NCBI RefSeq assembly: GCF_001515305.1
Contig: NZ_LNQV01000006.1
Location: 1-64,000, forward strand
Source: Aquitalea pelogenes
Lineage (GTDB): Bacteria; Pseudomonadota; Gammaproteobacteria; Burkholderiales; Chromobacteriaceae
Length of the DNA stretch: 64,000 nucleotides
Reading direction: 5' to 3'
Of this stretch, positions 55,401 through 64,000 are shown one piece after another; positions within the stretch are counted from its first letter, which is position 1, and every line of letters begins with the position of its first letter. A program made the translations under genes and the position numbers. The notes below the pieces were generated by a model. The model had not been told where the DNA came from. It made no database searches and saw nothing but the letters and a program-made list of their open reading frames with translations.

Positions 55401-56996
55401 TTAGTCGATGTAGTCGTAACCCGGCAGGGTGAGGAATTCGACAAAGTCATCCGAGGTGGTCAGATGGTCGAACATGCGGGCTGCGTCTTCGTACTGCTTG
55501 GTCCAGCGATTGCCGTATTCCGCCTTGAGCTTGGCTACTTCAGCAGCTTGCAGTTCGCGGAACAGTTCCACCGTCACCTTGCGGCCATCTTCCAGCATGC
55601 CCTTGGGGCTGCGGATCCATTGCCAGATCTGCGAGCGGGAGATTTCTGCGGTGGCGGCATCTTCCATCAGGTTGTGGATGGGCACGCAGCCGTTGCCGGA
55701 AATCCAGGAACCCAGATACTGGATGCCCACATTGATGTTCATGGACAGGCCGGCTTCGGTGATCGGCGCTTCCGGCTGGAAGTTCAGCAGGTCAGCGGCG
55801 GTGACATTCACATCCGGACGCTGCTTGGCAATCTGGTTGGGGGCATCACCCAGCACGCGGCTGAAGGCTTCGTTGGCAATCGGTACCAGGCCCGGGTGAG
55901 CCACCCAGCCGCCATCGTAGCCGTCGGTGGCATCGCGGTCCTTGTCGGCTTTCACGCCACCCAGTGCCTTGTCATTGGCCACCGGGTCGTTCTTGATCGG
56001 AATCAGTGCGGCCATGCCACCGATGGCCGGCGCGTTGCGCTGGTGGCAGGTTTTCAGCAGCAGCAGGGCATAGGCACGCATGAAGGGTACGGTCATGGTG
56101 ATCTGTGCACGGTTGGCCAGGCAGAAGTCGCGATTCTGCTTGAACTTCTTGATGCAGCTGAAGATGTAGTCCCAGCGACCGGCGTTCAGGCCGGAGCTGT
56201 GTTCGCGCAGTTCGTAGAGGATTTCGTCCATCTCGAAGGCTGCGAGGATGGTTTCAATCAGCACGGTAGCCTTGATGGTGCCCTGCGGGATACCCAGCTC
56301 GTTCTGGGCAAACACGAACACATCGTTCCACAGGCGCGCTTCCAGATGGCCTTCCATCTTTGGCAGGTAGTAATAGGTGGCACTGCCCACGGTTTGCAGG
56401 TAGGCAATATTGTGGAAGAAGGACAGGGCGAAGTCGAACAGTGCGCCGGAGACAATCTCGCCATCCACGGTGACGTGTTTTTCCATCAGGTGCCAGCCGC
56501 GCGGACGCAGGATCAGGGTGGCAATGGTGTCGTTCAGTTTGTATTGCTTGCCGTCCGGATTGGCAAAGGAAATGGTCTTGCGATACGCATCACGGACATT
56601 GATCTGGCCGCTGATCTGGTTTTCCCAGCTCGGACAGTTGGAGTCCTCGAAGTCGGCCATGAAGCTCTTGGCACCGGAATTCAGTGCATTGATCATCATC
56701 TTGCGATCCACCGGCCCGGTGATTTCCACGCGGCGGTCCAGCAAGTCTTGTGGCAGCGGTGCAATTTTCCAGTCGCCGGCACGGATGGCGGCGGTTTCCG
56801 GCAGGAAGTCAGGCAGCTTGCCGGCATCCAGTTCGGCCTGGCGCACCACGCGGGCGGCAAGCAGCTCACGGCGGCGTGCTTCAAACTGGCGATGCAGTTT
56901 GGCGACAAAGGACAGTGCTTCGGTCGTGAGGATTTCTTCAAACGCCGGGGTCAGCGGGGCGAGGATTTCCACGCCTTGCGGAAGGGTGACAGCCAT
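55401..56996 (-). CDS. aceB: Malate synthase A
   Basis: The 531-aa enzyme condenses glyoxylate and acetyl-CoA into malate in the glyoxylate shunt. It is the AceB type: [54 protein letters not shown] with the catalytic-site glutamate and aspartate, and [36 protein letters not shown] precedes the ATG. aceA lies 3.8 kb away rather than beside it. It diverges from a LysR gene. Confidence 0.97.
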   Translation of the reverse strand: MAVTLPQGVEILAPLTPAFEEILTTEALSFVAKLHRQFEARRRELLAARVVRQAELDAGKLPDFLPETAAIRAGDWKIAPLPQDLLDRRVEITGPVDRKMMINALNSGAKSFMADFEDSNCPSWENQISGQINVRDAYRKTISFANPDGKQYKLNDTIATLILRPRGWHLMEKHVTVDGEIVSGALFDFALSFFHNIAYLQTVGSATYYYLPKMEGHLEARLWNDVFVFAQNELGIPQGTIKATVLIETILAAFEMDEILYELREHSSGLNAGRWDYIFSCIKKFKQNRDFCLANRAQITMTVPFMRAYALLLLKTCHQRNAPAIGGMAALIPIKNDPVANDKALGGVKADKDRDATDGYDGGWVAHPGLVPIANEAFSRVLGDAPNQIAKQRPDVNVTAADLLNFQPEAPITEAGLSMNINVGIQYLGSWISGNGCVPIHNLMEDAATAEISRSQIWQWIRSPKGMLEDGRKVTVELFRELQAAEVAKLKAEYGNRWTKQYEDAARMFDHLTTSDDFVEFLTLPGYDYID

Positions 56997-57058
56997 GTGC
57001 TTGCTCCTGAAGTAAATGCGTTTATACGGCAGAACCGCTGCCTTTGATCAACAAAATG

Positions 57059-57078
57059 CTGCATTGCGATGTAAGCAG
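57059..57078. promoter_or_regulatory. Candidate LysR site between aceB and its divergent regulator
   Basis: CTGC-N12-GCAG (57059-57078) in the 149-base divergent region is a symmetric pair of the size bound by LysR-type regulators. No promoter elements were assigned. Confidence 0.3.
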
Positions 57079-57145
57079 TGTATCTAGCCAAACAGTAAAA
57101 AAAAATGCATAAATAGGCATAACATCTTTTACTTTTAAGTACGCA

Positions 57146-58042
57146 ATGAGCGAACTCAAACAGCTGGAAACCTTTGTCGCCGTGGTCAATCATGGCAGCC
57201 TGTCCGCTGCTGCCCGTCAGCAAGGCGTGGTGCCGGCCATGATAGGCCGCCGGCTGGATGCGCTGGAGGAGCGGCTGGGGGTGAAGCTGCTGGTGCGTAC
57301 CACGCGCAGCGTAACCCTGACCCAGGAAGGCGCGGCATTTTTTGAAGACTGCCAGCGCATACTGACTGAACTGTCCGAAGCCGAGGCCGCAGTGGCGTCC
57401 GGTAGCGGCCGGGCGCGCGGCCATCTGCGGGTATCCGCCCCGGCCGGTTTTGGCCGGCGTCACGTGGCACCGCATATTGCGGCATTCCAGCTGGCGCATC
57501 CGGATATCCGGGTGACGCTGGATCTGTCGGACCGGCTGATTGATTTGCAGCGCGAGCGTATCGATTGTGCGATTCGCATTTCGGATCTGGCTGATTCATC
57601 GCTGGTAGCCATGCGGCTGGCGGAAAACCGGCGTGTGGTGGTGGCGTCGCCCGCCTATCTGGCAAGACATGGCATTCCACACACGCTGGAAGAGCTGGCG
57701 CAGCACAATTGTCTGTCGCTGGGTGAAAGCCAAAGCCGTGGCTGGAGCTTTGAACGGGATGGCGAACTGATCAACCTGCGCGTGTCAGGTCGTCAGGAAT
57801 GTAATGATGGTGCGGTGCTGCATGACTGGGCCTTGCAGGGATTGGGGCTGGCCTGGCGCTCCTTGTGGGAGGTCAAGGATGACTTGTCCGAGGGGAGGCT
57901 GGTGACGGTGCTGGACCAGTTTGCCTCGCCGGATTACCCGGTGTATGCCGTTGTTCCACAACGCCGTTTTCTACCGGCCCGGGTGCGGCATTTCATCGAA
58001 CACCTGCGCCAGGTGTACACCGCCACCGGCTATTGGGATTGA
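57146..58042 (+). CDS. LysR-family regulator divergent from aceB
   Basis: The 298-aa regulator has the N-terminus SELKQLETFVAVVNHGSLSAAARQQGVVPAMIGRRLDALE (winged helix) and a CrgA/AaeR-like effector domain (GHLRVSAPAGFGRRHVAPHIAAF, then DCAIRISDLADSSLVA). Position suggests control of aceB, for example in response to acetate-derived signals, but this is inference. A 10-bp inverted repeat lies just past its stop. Confidence 0.9.
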   Translation: MSELKQLETFVAVVNHGSLSAAARQQGVVPAMIGRRLDALEERLGVKLLVRTTRSVTLTQEGAAFFEDCQRILTELSEAEAAVASGSGRARGHLRVSAPAGFGRRHVAPHIAAFQLAHPDIRVTLDLSDRLIDLQRERIDCAIRISDLADSSLVAMRLAENRRVVVASPAYLARHGIPHTLEELAQHNCLSLGESQSRGWSFERDGELINLRVSGRQECNDGAVLHDWALQGLGLAWRSLWEVKDDLSEGRLVTVLDQFASPDYPVYAVVPQRRFLPARVRHFIEHLRQVYTATGYWD

Positions 58043-58508
58043 AAGCTGTAGTTTGTTGCGTCACGGTTTTCGCTGCATGCCCGGAACCCCCTTGCTGTCG
58101 GTCACCCTGGTCTTTGGCCTGGCTGGCGGTTCCGGGCTTGGTATAGCACAAATTCATGTCAAATAGGCATGGCATTGCGTTAATGCAGCAATTTTTGCCG
58201 GATTGTTGGCTGAGGTGCGCTACAAACTGCCTTGTCTTGCACAATTATGACAAGTATGGGATAGATCCTGCCGCGATATAAGGCCATTAATGGATAATGG
58301 ATACACTTTGTCCAATATTTTGGCTTGAACTGTTCTCCCCTTCCTGTAAGATCGCGCGTTTTCCGCGGCAGTGTCCTGCGTTGAGTTGTCGGTCACGAAC
58401 CGGCAGCAGACAGGGCAGCGGCGGACGGGCTGAGTATGATCATCTAAGGCCGGTTGTCCCCTTGCCCAAACATGGCAATGGCACCGGCGCACACAGGATA
58501 GTCTGAAC
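58043..58508. other. 466-base region upstream of the amino acid permease
   Basis: GCCCGGAACC (58079-58088) is repeated inverted and perfect at 58128-58137 around a 39-base loop, possibly ending the LysR transcript. Further on, TTGAAC (58325-58330), 16 bases and TAAGAT (58347-58352) give a weak candidate promoter, leaving a leader of about 150 bases before the permease. I recognise no riboswitch or small RNA gene. Confidence 0.4.
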
Positions 58509-59906
58509 ATGAGTTTGATGCGCAAAAAGAGCGTTCAGGGCATGCTGGAATTTGCCCAGACTGCAAAAGGGCTCCGCAAGGAGCTGACGGCTTTCGACCT
58601 GACCATGCTGGGGATCGGTGCCATCATCGGTACCGGCATTTTCGTGTTGACCGGTACCGGTGCCACGGTGGCAGGCCCGGGCCTGGTGTTGTCCTTCATC
58701 ATCGGCGCATTTGCCTGCGGCTTTGCTGCACTGTGCTATGCAGAATTCGCCGCCATGCTGCCGATTTCCGGCTCTACTTATACCTATGCATACGCCACGC
58801 TGGGTGAACTGGTGGCCTGGATCATCGGCTGGGACCTGATGCTGGAATACCTGCTGGCATCTTCTGCCGTATCGGTGGGTTGGTCCGGTTATTTCCAGAG
58901 CCTGCTGGGCGGTTTCGGCATTCACCTGCCTGATGCGCTGACGGCTGCGGCGGGTGCGGTTCCGGGCAAGGATACCTTGTTCAATCTGCCTGCCTTCACC
59001 ATCGCGATGCTGATTACTGCCTTGCTGGCCTTTGGCATCAAGGAATCCAAACGTGTCAACAATATCGTGGTGCTGATCAAGGTAGCCGTGGTGCTGATGT
59101 TCATTGCCATCGGCGTGTGGCATGTCAAACCGGCCAACTGGAGCCCGGCCCTGCCTTACGGCATGAATGGCGTATTCCATGGCGCGGCCATCGTGTTCTT
59201 CAGCTTCCTGGGTTTTGACGCAGTGACTTGTGCGGCGGAAGAAGTGAAAGACCCGGCGCGCGACATTCCCAAGGGTGTGATCTGGTCGCTGGCCATCTGC
59301 TCCATCCTGTACGTGATCGTGTCGGCCATCATGACCGGCATCGTGCCTTACGCGCATTTCGCCGGTATCGACCACCCGGTATCGCTGGCGCTGCAAGTGG
59401 CCAAGCTGGACTGGTTTGCCGGTTTTGTCGATCTGGGTGCCATTCTGGGCATGCTGACCGTGATTCTGGTGATGACCTACGGCCAGACCCGTATCCTGTT
59501 TGCCATGAGCCGCGACGGTCTGCTGCCGAAAATCTTCTCCGAAGTGAACCCGAAATACGGCACGCCGTACAAGGCCACCTGGCTGATCGGCACCATCATC
59601 GCCCTGATTGCCGGCTTCATTCCGCTGCATACCCTGGCCGAACTGGTGAACATCGGTACGCTGGCTGCCTTCTCGCTGATTGCCATTGCCATCATCAAGC
59701 TGCGCAAGACCGAGCCCAACCTGCCGCGCAAATTCCTGTGCCCGGGCGTACCTTATGTTCCGGCACTGGCCGTCATCTTCTGCGTATTCCTGATGGCGCA
59801 ACTGTCCATACTGACCTGGTTGTGCTTTGTGGTGTGGCTGGTGATTGGTCTGGTGGTGTACTTCGGTTACTCGCGCAAGAACTCCCACTTGCACAAGCAG
59901 GCCTGA
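58509..59906 (+). CDS. APC-family amino acid permease
   Basis: The 465-aa transporter of the amino acid-polyamine-organocation superfamily has about 12 membrane segments. Its first helix carries the substrate-site motif GIGAIIGTGIFVLTG, with FAALCYAEFAAMLPISGSTYTYAYATLGE and SFLGFDAVTCAAEEVKDPARDIP further on. These are typical of the YfnA/cationic amino acid transporter group. The specific amino acid cannot be read from sequence. AGGA precedes the ATG and a strong terminator follows. Confidence 0.93.
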   Translation: MSLMRKKSVQGMLEFAQTAKGLRKELTAFDLTMLGIGAIIGTGIFVLTGTGATVAGPGLVLSFIIGAFACGFAALCYAEFAAMLPISGSTYTYAYATLGELVAWIIGWDLMLEYLLASSAVSVGWSGYFQSLLGGFGIHLPDALTAAAGAVPGKDTLFNLPAFTIAMLITALLAFGIKESKRVNNIVVLIKVAVVLMFIAIGVWHVKPANWSPALPYGMNGVFHGAAIVFFSFLGFDAVTCAAEEVKDPARDIPKGVIWSLAICSILYVIVSAIMTGIVPYAHFAGIDHPVSLALQVAKLDWFAGFVDLGAILGMLTVILVMTYGQTRILFAMSRDGLLPKIFSEVNPKYGTPYKATWLIGTIIALIAGFIPLHTLAELVNIGTLAAFSLIAIAIIKLRKTEPNLPRKFLCPGVPYVPALAVIFCVFLMAQLSILTWLCFVVWLVIGLVVYFGYSRKNSHLHKQA

Positions 59907-59935
59907 TTCCGTACTTGCTTCGGTACCTGCCAAAG

Positions 59936-59964
59936 AAAAAGCCACCTCGCGAGGTGGCTTTTTT
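59936..59964. terminator. Bidirectional terminator after the amino acid permease
   Basis: AAAAAGCCACCTC / GAGGTGGCTTTTTT with almost no loop, 30 bases past the permease stop and 20 before the end of the convergent flavoprotein gene. Confidence 0.9.
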
Positions 59965-59984
59965 GCATCTGCAGCGCTGAAAAA

Positions 59985-60539
59985 TCAGCCGCGCAGCTTG
60001 GCGGCGATGGCAGCCACGCGTGCGCCGTATTGCTTGGCGGTGTCCAGGTCACCCTGCGGGATTTCATCCACGCTGGCATCGGCCGGGGACTGTACCAAGA
60101 GGCCAACCGAACCACCCAGATTGTTGATGTCAGTACGCTGGGCGGCCTTGGTATTGCTCGGCAGCAGACCCAGGCTGACCCAGATGCCACCGTGTTGCGA
60201 AGCCAGGGTTTGCAGGGTGATCAGGGCAACCTGCTTGTCGCCGTTCAGGCTGGCACTGTTGGTGAAGCCGCCGAATACCTTGTCTTGCCAGGCGCGGGTG
60301 AACCAGGCCTTGGAAGTGGCATCGGCAAATTTCTTGAACTGCCAGCTCGGGCTGCCCATATAAGTGGGCGCGCCAAAAATGATGGCGTCGGCTGCTGCCA
60401 GCTGGTCCCAGGCGCTGTCCGGCACATTGCCTTCGGCGTCGATGGCAACAAGCTCGGCATTGGCACCGGCAGCCACTTGCTGGGCAACACGTTGGGTATG
60501 GCCGTAGCCGGAATGATAGACAACGACAACCTTGGTCAT
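59985..60539 (-). CDS. WrbA-like flavodoxin-fold quinone oxidoreductase
   Basis: The 184-aa protein has the flavodoxin FMN-phosphate loop YHSGYGHTQRVA near residues 8-19, FGAPTYMGSPSWQFKKF, and the WrbA-like insertion VFGGFTNSASLNGDKQVALITLQTLASQHGGIWV. WrbA-type enzymes carry out two-electron reduction of quinones with NAD(P)H, limiting redox cycling. It is slightly shorter than E. coli WrbA, so I leave the gene name open. AAAGGGA precedes the ATG. Confidence 0.9.
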   Translation of the reverse strand: MTKVVVVYHSGYGHTQRVAQQVAAGANAELVAIDAEGNVPDSAWDQLAAADAIIFGAPTYMGSPSWQFKKFADATSKAWFTRAWQDKVFGGFTNSASLNGDKQVALITLQTLASQHGGIWVSLGLLPSNTKAAQRTDINNLGGSVGLLVQSPADASVDEIPQGDLDTAKQYGARVAAIAAKLRG

Positions 60540-60702
60540 GATGAATCCCTTTGCTGGAAATGAAGCGGGAAGGGCTGGCTTGCCGTGACCGACAGTCCAG
60601 CCAATGAAGAATAGCAGCGTCCAGTATAGTGATTGTTCGTGTCAGGACTAGTCGCTTTTGATGAATTGATTGTTTAGCCAGATTTAATAAATGGCTGCAG
60701 GA

Positions 60703-60737
60703 AAACAAAACGCCCGCGAGCGCAAGGCTGGCGGGCG
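60703..60737 (-). terminator. Terminator of aceA
   Basis: CGCCCGC (60711-60717) pairs with GCGGGCG (60731-60737); the minus strand then reads TTTTGTTTTC. It lies about 36 bases past the aceA stop. Confidence 0.7.
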
Positions 60738-60773
60738 TGGAGGGCAGAGCTGGCATGCAGCTCCTGTCACTGC

Positions 60774-62072
60774 TTAGTGGAACTGCTCTTCTTCGGTAGA
60801 GCCGGTCAGCGCGGTTACGCTGGATTGACCGCCTTGAATCACGGTGGTGATATCGTCGAAGTAGCCGGTGCCCACTTCTTGCTGGTGGGATACGAAGGTG
60901 TAGCCACGTTCGCGGGCAGCGAATTCCGGCTCTTGTACCTTCTCAACATAAGCCGACATGCCGCGGGCAACGTAGTCTTGTGCCAGGTCGTACATGTTGT
61001 ACCACATGTTGTGGATACCAGCCAAAGTGATGAACTGGTATTTGTAGCCCATGGCACCCAGTTCGCGCTGGAACTTGGCGATGGTGGCATCGTCCAGGTT
61101 CTTCTTCCAGTTGAAGGACGGCGAGCAGTTATAGGCCAGCAGCTTGCCCGGATGTTTGGCGTGAACGGCTTCAGCGAACTTGCGGGCAAATTCCAGGTCC
61201 GGGGTGCCGGTTTCGCACCATACCAGGTCGGCGTAGTCAGCGTAGGCCACGGCGCGGCTGATGGCTTGTTCCAGACCCTTCTTGGTCTTGTAGAAGCCTT
61301 CGGCAGTGCGCTCGCCAGTCAGGAAAGGCTTGTCGTTGGCGTCGTAGTCGCTGGTGATCAGGTCAGCAGCTTCAGCATCGGTACGAGCAATCACCAGGGT
61401 CGGCACGCCGTATACGTCAGCAGCCATACGAGCTGCGATCAGCTTCTGGATGGCTTCCTGGGTCGGAACCAGTACCTTGCCGCCCATGTGGCCGCATTTC
61501 TTGACAGAAGCCAGCTGGTCTTCGAAGTGAACGCCACCCGCGCCAGCGCGGATCATGGCCTTCATCAGTTCGTAGGCGTTGAGCACGCCGCCGAAACCGG
61601 CTTCGGCATCGGCCACGATGGGCGCGTAGTAGTCAACAAAGCCAGGCTGGCCTTTTTCAACGCCCTTGGAGTGCTGGATTTCATCGGCGCGGGTGAAGGC
61701 GTTGTTGATGCGCTCTACCACCTTCGGCACGGAGTCCACCGGGTACAGGGACTGGTCCGGGTACATGGCGGAGTATTCGTTGTTGTCAGCAGCCACTTGC
61801 CAGCCGGACAGGTAGATGGCCTTGATGCCGGCTTTCACCTGCTGCATGGCCTGACCACCGGTCAGTGCGCCCAGACAGTTGATGTAGGGTTCGTTGTTGA
61901 CCAGGTTCCACAGTTTCTCGGCGCCTTGGCGGGCCAGGGTGTGTTCCACTTGTACCGAACCACGCAGACGCTCTACGTCGGCAGCGGTGTAACCACGCTT
62001 GATACCTTTCCAGCGCGGGTTGGTGTCCCAGTCATGTTGAATGGCGGCGATACGTTGTTCGCGAGTAGTCAT
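60774..62072 (-). CDS. aceA: Isocitrate lyase
   Basis: The 432-aa enzyme splits isocitrate into succinate and glyoxylate, the first step of the glyoxylate shunt. The catalytic cysteine motif is KKCGHMGGK, with [21 protein letters not shown] at the N-terminus and [10 protein letters not shown] and [10 protein letters not shown] further on. The ATG at 62072 follows GAAGG; the open frame runs 86 codons further upstream without family sequence. Its glyoxylate would be used by AceB, encoded 3.8 kb away. Confidence 0.97.
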   Translation of the reverse strand: MTTREQRIAAIQHDWDTNPRWKGIKRGYTAADVERLRGSVQVEHTLARQGAEKLWNLVNNEPYINCLGALTGGQAMQQVKAGIKAIYLSGWQVAADNNEYSAMYPDQSLYPVDSVPKVVERINNAFTRADEIQHSKGVEKGQPGFVDYYAPIVADAEAGFGGVLNAYELMKAMIRAGAGGVHFEDQLASVKKCGHMGGKVLVPTQEAIQKLIAARMAADVYGVPTLVIARTDAEAADLITSDYDANDKPFLTGERTAEGFYKTKKGLEQAISRAVAYADYADLVWCETGTPDLEFARKFAEAVHAKHPGKLLAYNCSPSFNWKKNLDDATIAKFQRELGAMGYKYQFITLAGIHNMWYNMYDLAQDYVARGMSAYVEKVQEPEFAARERGYTFVSHQQEVGTGYFDDITTVIQGGQSSVTALTGSTEEEQFH

Positions 62073-62332
62073 GTTCAAACCCTTCTCGAATAGTTTTCTC
62101 TGCAGAGCCGGTAAATTCCGGCAGTCCTCTGGCCAAATGACATTCCGGTTTTTCCGGACTGATTTTGTTGACAACGGTTTATGTCCATTGCCCCTTATGA
62201 CCACCGGATGCCCGTGGCTGACGGCTCTTCCGAGTGGGTCACTTAGCATGTGTGAGCCATTATATGCACAAAAAAAATCGCTTGTGTGCAGTGCAACACC
62301 GAAAAAAAACCGATGTTCAGAAGATAACAATC

Positions 62333-62422
62333 ATGGCTAAAACCGAAGGTGATAATGCGCGCATTTTGTTGCAGTTGCGAAAACAAAAGTCCGAAAACGC
62401 GCAGGCTGGTGAGGCCCGGTAA
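62333..62422 (+). CDS. Possible 29-aa small protein upstream of grpE
   Basis: An ATG at 62333 opens a 29-codon frame with a charged, Lys/Arg/Glu/Gln-rich product (MAKTEGDNARILLQLRKQK and ten more residues). AGAAGATAACA upstream is only a weak ribosome binding site. The hairpin at 62415-62439 covers its stop codon, as if the frame and hairpin form one unit. I recognise no family. It may be a real small protein or chance. Confidence 0.25.
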   Translation: MAKTEGDNARILLQLRKQKSENAQAGEAR

Positions 62423-62439
62423 CAGGCGCTGTTACCGGG
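62415..62439 (+). terminator. Strong hairpin upstream of the grpE promoter
   Basis: CCCGGTAACAG and CTGTTACCGGG form a perfect 11-bp stem with a GCG loop. No T-run follows, so it may block read-through into grpE weakly or act as an RNA structure. Confidence 0.5.
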
Positions 62440-62454
62440 GGGCAAGACAAAAGA

Positions 62455-62482
62455 CTTGAATTCCTCGCGATAGACCTTATCT
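62455..62482 (+). promoter_or_regulatory. Sigma-32-type heat-shock promoter of grpE
   Basis: CTTGAA (62455-62460), 14 bases, CCTTATCT (62475-62482), close to CTTGAA-N13/14-CCCCATnT. The start would be near 62489, about 38 bases before the grpE ATG. Confidence 0.7.
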
Positions 62483-62526
62483 GAGGTCGGGATATTGTTA
62501 AAAGCCGACTTTTTTGAGGTCTTGCC

Positions 62527-63072
62527 ATGCAGGAAAACCAGAACAACACGAACAACGAAGCCGTCGTTGAAGACGTGAACAACGCCGCTGCCAGCGAACA
62601 GCAAACAGAGCAAACCGTGGAACAGCGCATTGCCGAACTGGAAGCCCAGGTGGCCGATCTGCAGGATCAACTGCTGCGCAGCCGTGCAGACCAGGAAAAC
62701 CTGCGTCGCCGCAATGCCGAAGAACTGCTGAACACCCAGAAATACGCCATCAACAAGTTTGCCCAGGAACTGGTTCCGGTAAAGGACTACCTGGAAATGG
62801 CGCTGCTGGATCAAAGCGGTCAGATCGACACCCTGAAGATGGGCGTGGACATGACGCTCAAGCAGCTGGTGGCTGCCTTTGACAAGGCACAAATCAAGGA
62901 AATCAGCCCGGCTGTGGGCGACAAGCTGGATCCGCACCAACACCAGGCGATGAGCGCGGAAGAGTCCGACGCCGAAGCCAATACGGTGTTACGGGTGCTG
63001 CAAAAAGGTTATCAACTGGCTGAGCGCACGCTGCGTCCGGCCATGGTGATCGTGGCCAAAGCCAAAGGCTGA
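62527..63072 (+). CDS. grpE: Nucleotide exchange factor GrpE
   Basis: The 181-aa protein releases ADP from DnaK. It has an acidic N-terminal tail, a long coiled coil (IAELEAQVADLQDQLLRSRADQENLRRR, about 34-62) for dimerisation, and a C-terminal beta domain containing VGDKLDPHQHQAM and LQKGYQLAERTLRPAMVIVAK. GAGGT lies eight bases before the ATG. dnaK follows after 133 bases. Confidence 0.96.
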   Translation: MQENQNNTNNEAVVEDVNNAAASEQQTEQTVEQRIAELEAQVADLQDQLLRSRADQENLRRRNAEELLNTQKYAINKFAQELVPVKDYLEMALLDQSGQIDTLKMGVDMTLKQLVAAFDKAQIKEISPAVGDKLDPHQHQAMSAEESDAEANTVLRVLQKGYQLAERTLRPAMVIVAKAKG

Positions 63073-63104
63073 CACGAAAACCATAAAAAGGTTCTTGGCC
63101 GGCT

Positions 63105-63130
63105 CTTGAAAAAGACCACATAGCCAATAC
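63105..63130 (+). promoter_or_regulatory. Candidate sigma-32 promoter of dnaK
   Basis: CTTGAA (63105-63110), 12 bases, GCCAATAC (63123-63130). The -35 is perfect but the -10 matches only half of CCCCATnT. If used, dnaK has its own heat-shock start besides the one upstream of grpE. Confidence 0.4.
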
Positions 63131-63202
63131 CTATGAACGCAACAGGCCTCGGCTATCAGCTTGCTGGCCGTAGTCGCAACGAATTCAGATATAAAGGAAT
63201 AG

Positions 63203-64000
<798 letters not shown>

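Larger units (their letters stand above)
62073..62526. other. 454-base divergent region between aceA and grpE
   Basis: This region carries the aceA control region, a short open frame (62333-62422), a strong hairpin overlapping that frame's stop and the sigma-32-like promoter of grpE. Other short inverted sequences, such as CCGGTTTTTCCGG near 62143-62155, occur on the aceA side. No named aceA regulator site was recognised. Confidence 0.4.

Noticed and set aside
55188-57047. A 619-codon plus-strand frame opposite aceB
   Set aside because: Malate synthase is clear on the minus strand, and the frame spans the aceB terminator and start region without a family match.
58440-59945. A 501-codon minus-strand frame rich in His and Gln opposite the amino acid permease
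   Set aside because: It looks metal-binding but is only the antisense of hydrophobic permease codons.

Overview
This window looks like chromosomal DNA of a betaproteobacterium of the order Neisseriales, most like the Chromobacteriaceae (Chromobacterium, Aquitalea, Vogesella and relatives). The basis is the family mix and gene pairings: dapA-bamC, glnA near ntrBC, an APS-type cysH with cysI and a DUF934 gene, ribF-ileS-lspA-ispH, and unlinked aceA and aceB. I cannot name a genus. Coding density is high. No rRNA, tRNA, CRISPR array, prophage or insertion sequence was recognised.

Layout. 0.3-2 kb: a CidA/LrgA-LrgB pair and a SixA-type phosphatase; lrgB and sixA each carry a one-base frameshift. 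2.2-5.5 kb: divergent metE and metR. 5.5-10.8 kb: nitrogen control, with ntrC, ntrB, a DUF4124 protein, a BLUF photoreceptor on the opposite strand, and glnA with a sigma-54 promoter. 11-18 kb: rhodanese, aroE, mtgA, mgtE, prmC, slyD, a frameshifted roxA-type ribosomal oxygenase and a small Ala-rich lipoprotein with 21-bp repeats. 18-23 kb: bamC, dapA, a YbiT-like ABC-F ATPase and a FabG-like reductase. 23-27 kb: cysB facing cysH-cysI-DUF934. 27.5-33.6 kb: an OmpA-family porin with a near-consensus promoter, then ribF-ileS-lspA-ispH.

33.7-46.4 kb is a purine (urate) catabolism island of fourteen genes with visibly lower G+C than its surroundings from about 36.6 kb on. It encodes an IclR-type regulator; Gcl, Hyi and GlxR; PuuD and HiuH; and PuuE, UraD, a LysE-family exporter, allantoicase, AllA, a nucleobase permease and an XdhC homologue lacking the usual N-terminal domain. 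Together these carry urate to glyoxylate and then to D-glycerate. No xanthine dehydrogenase structural genes, urease or glycerate kinase lie in the window.

46.5-64 kb: htpG with a sigma-32-like promoter; two glutathione transferase genes, one paired with a DUF2917 gene and a divergent LysR; ynfA; a SIMPL-domain protein; a TrpXYZ-like ABC transporter; aceB with a divergent LysR; an amino acid permease; a WrbA-like flavoprotein; aceA; and grpE plus the start of dnaK, again with sigma-32-like promoters. Glyoxylate from purines could feed either Gcl or the malate synthase encoded here.

The points most worth following are the purine island (stand-alone XdhC C-terminal domain, embedded exporter, IclR-type operator), the three same-direction one-base frameshifts, the BLUF gene inside the nitrogen-control locus, the sigma-54 and sigma-32 promoters, and a 29-codon ORF upstream of grpE.
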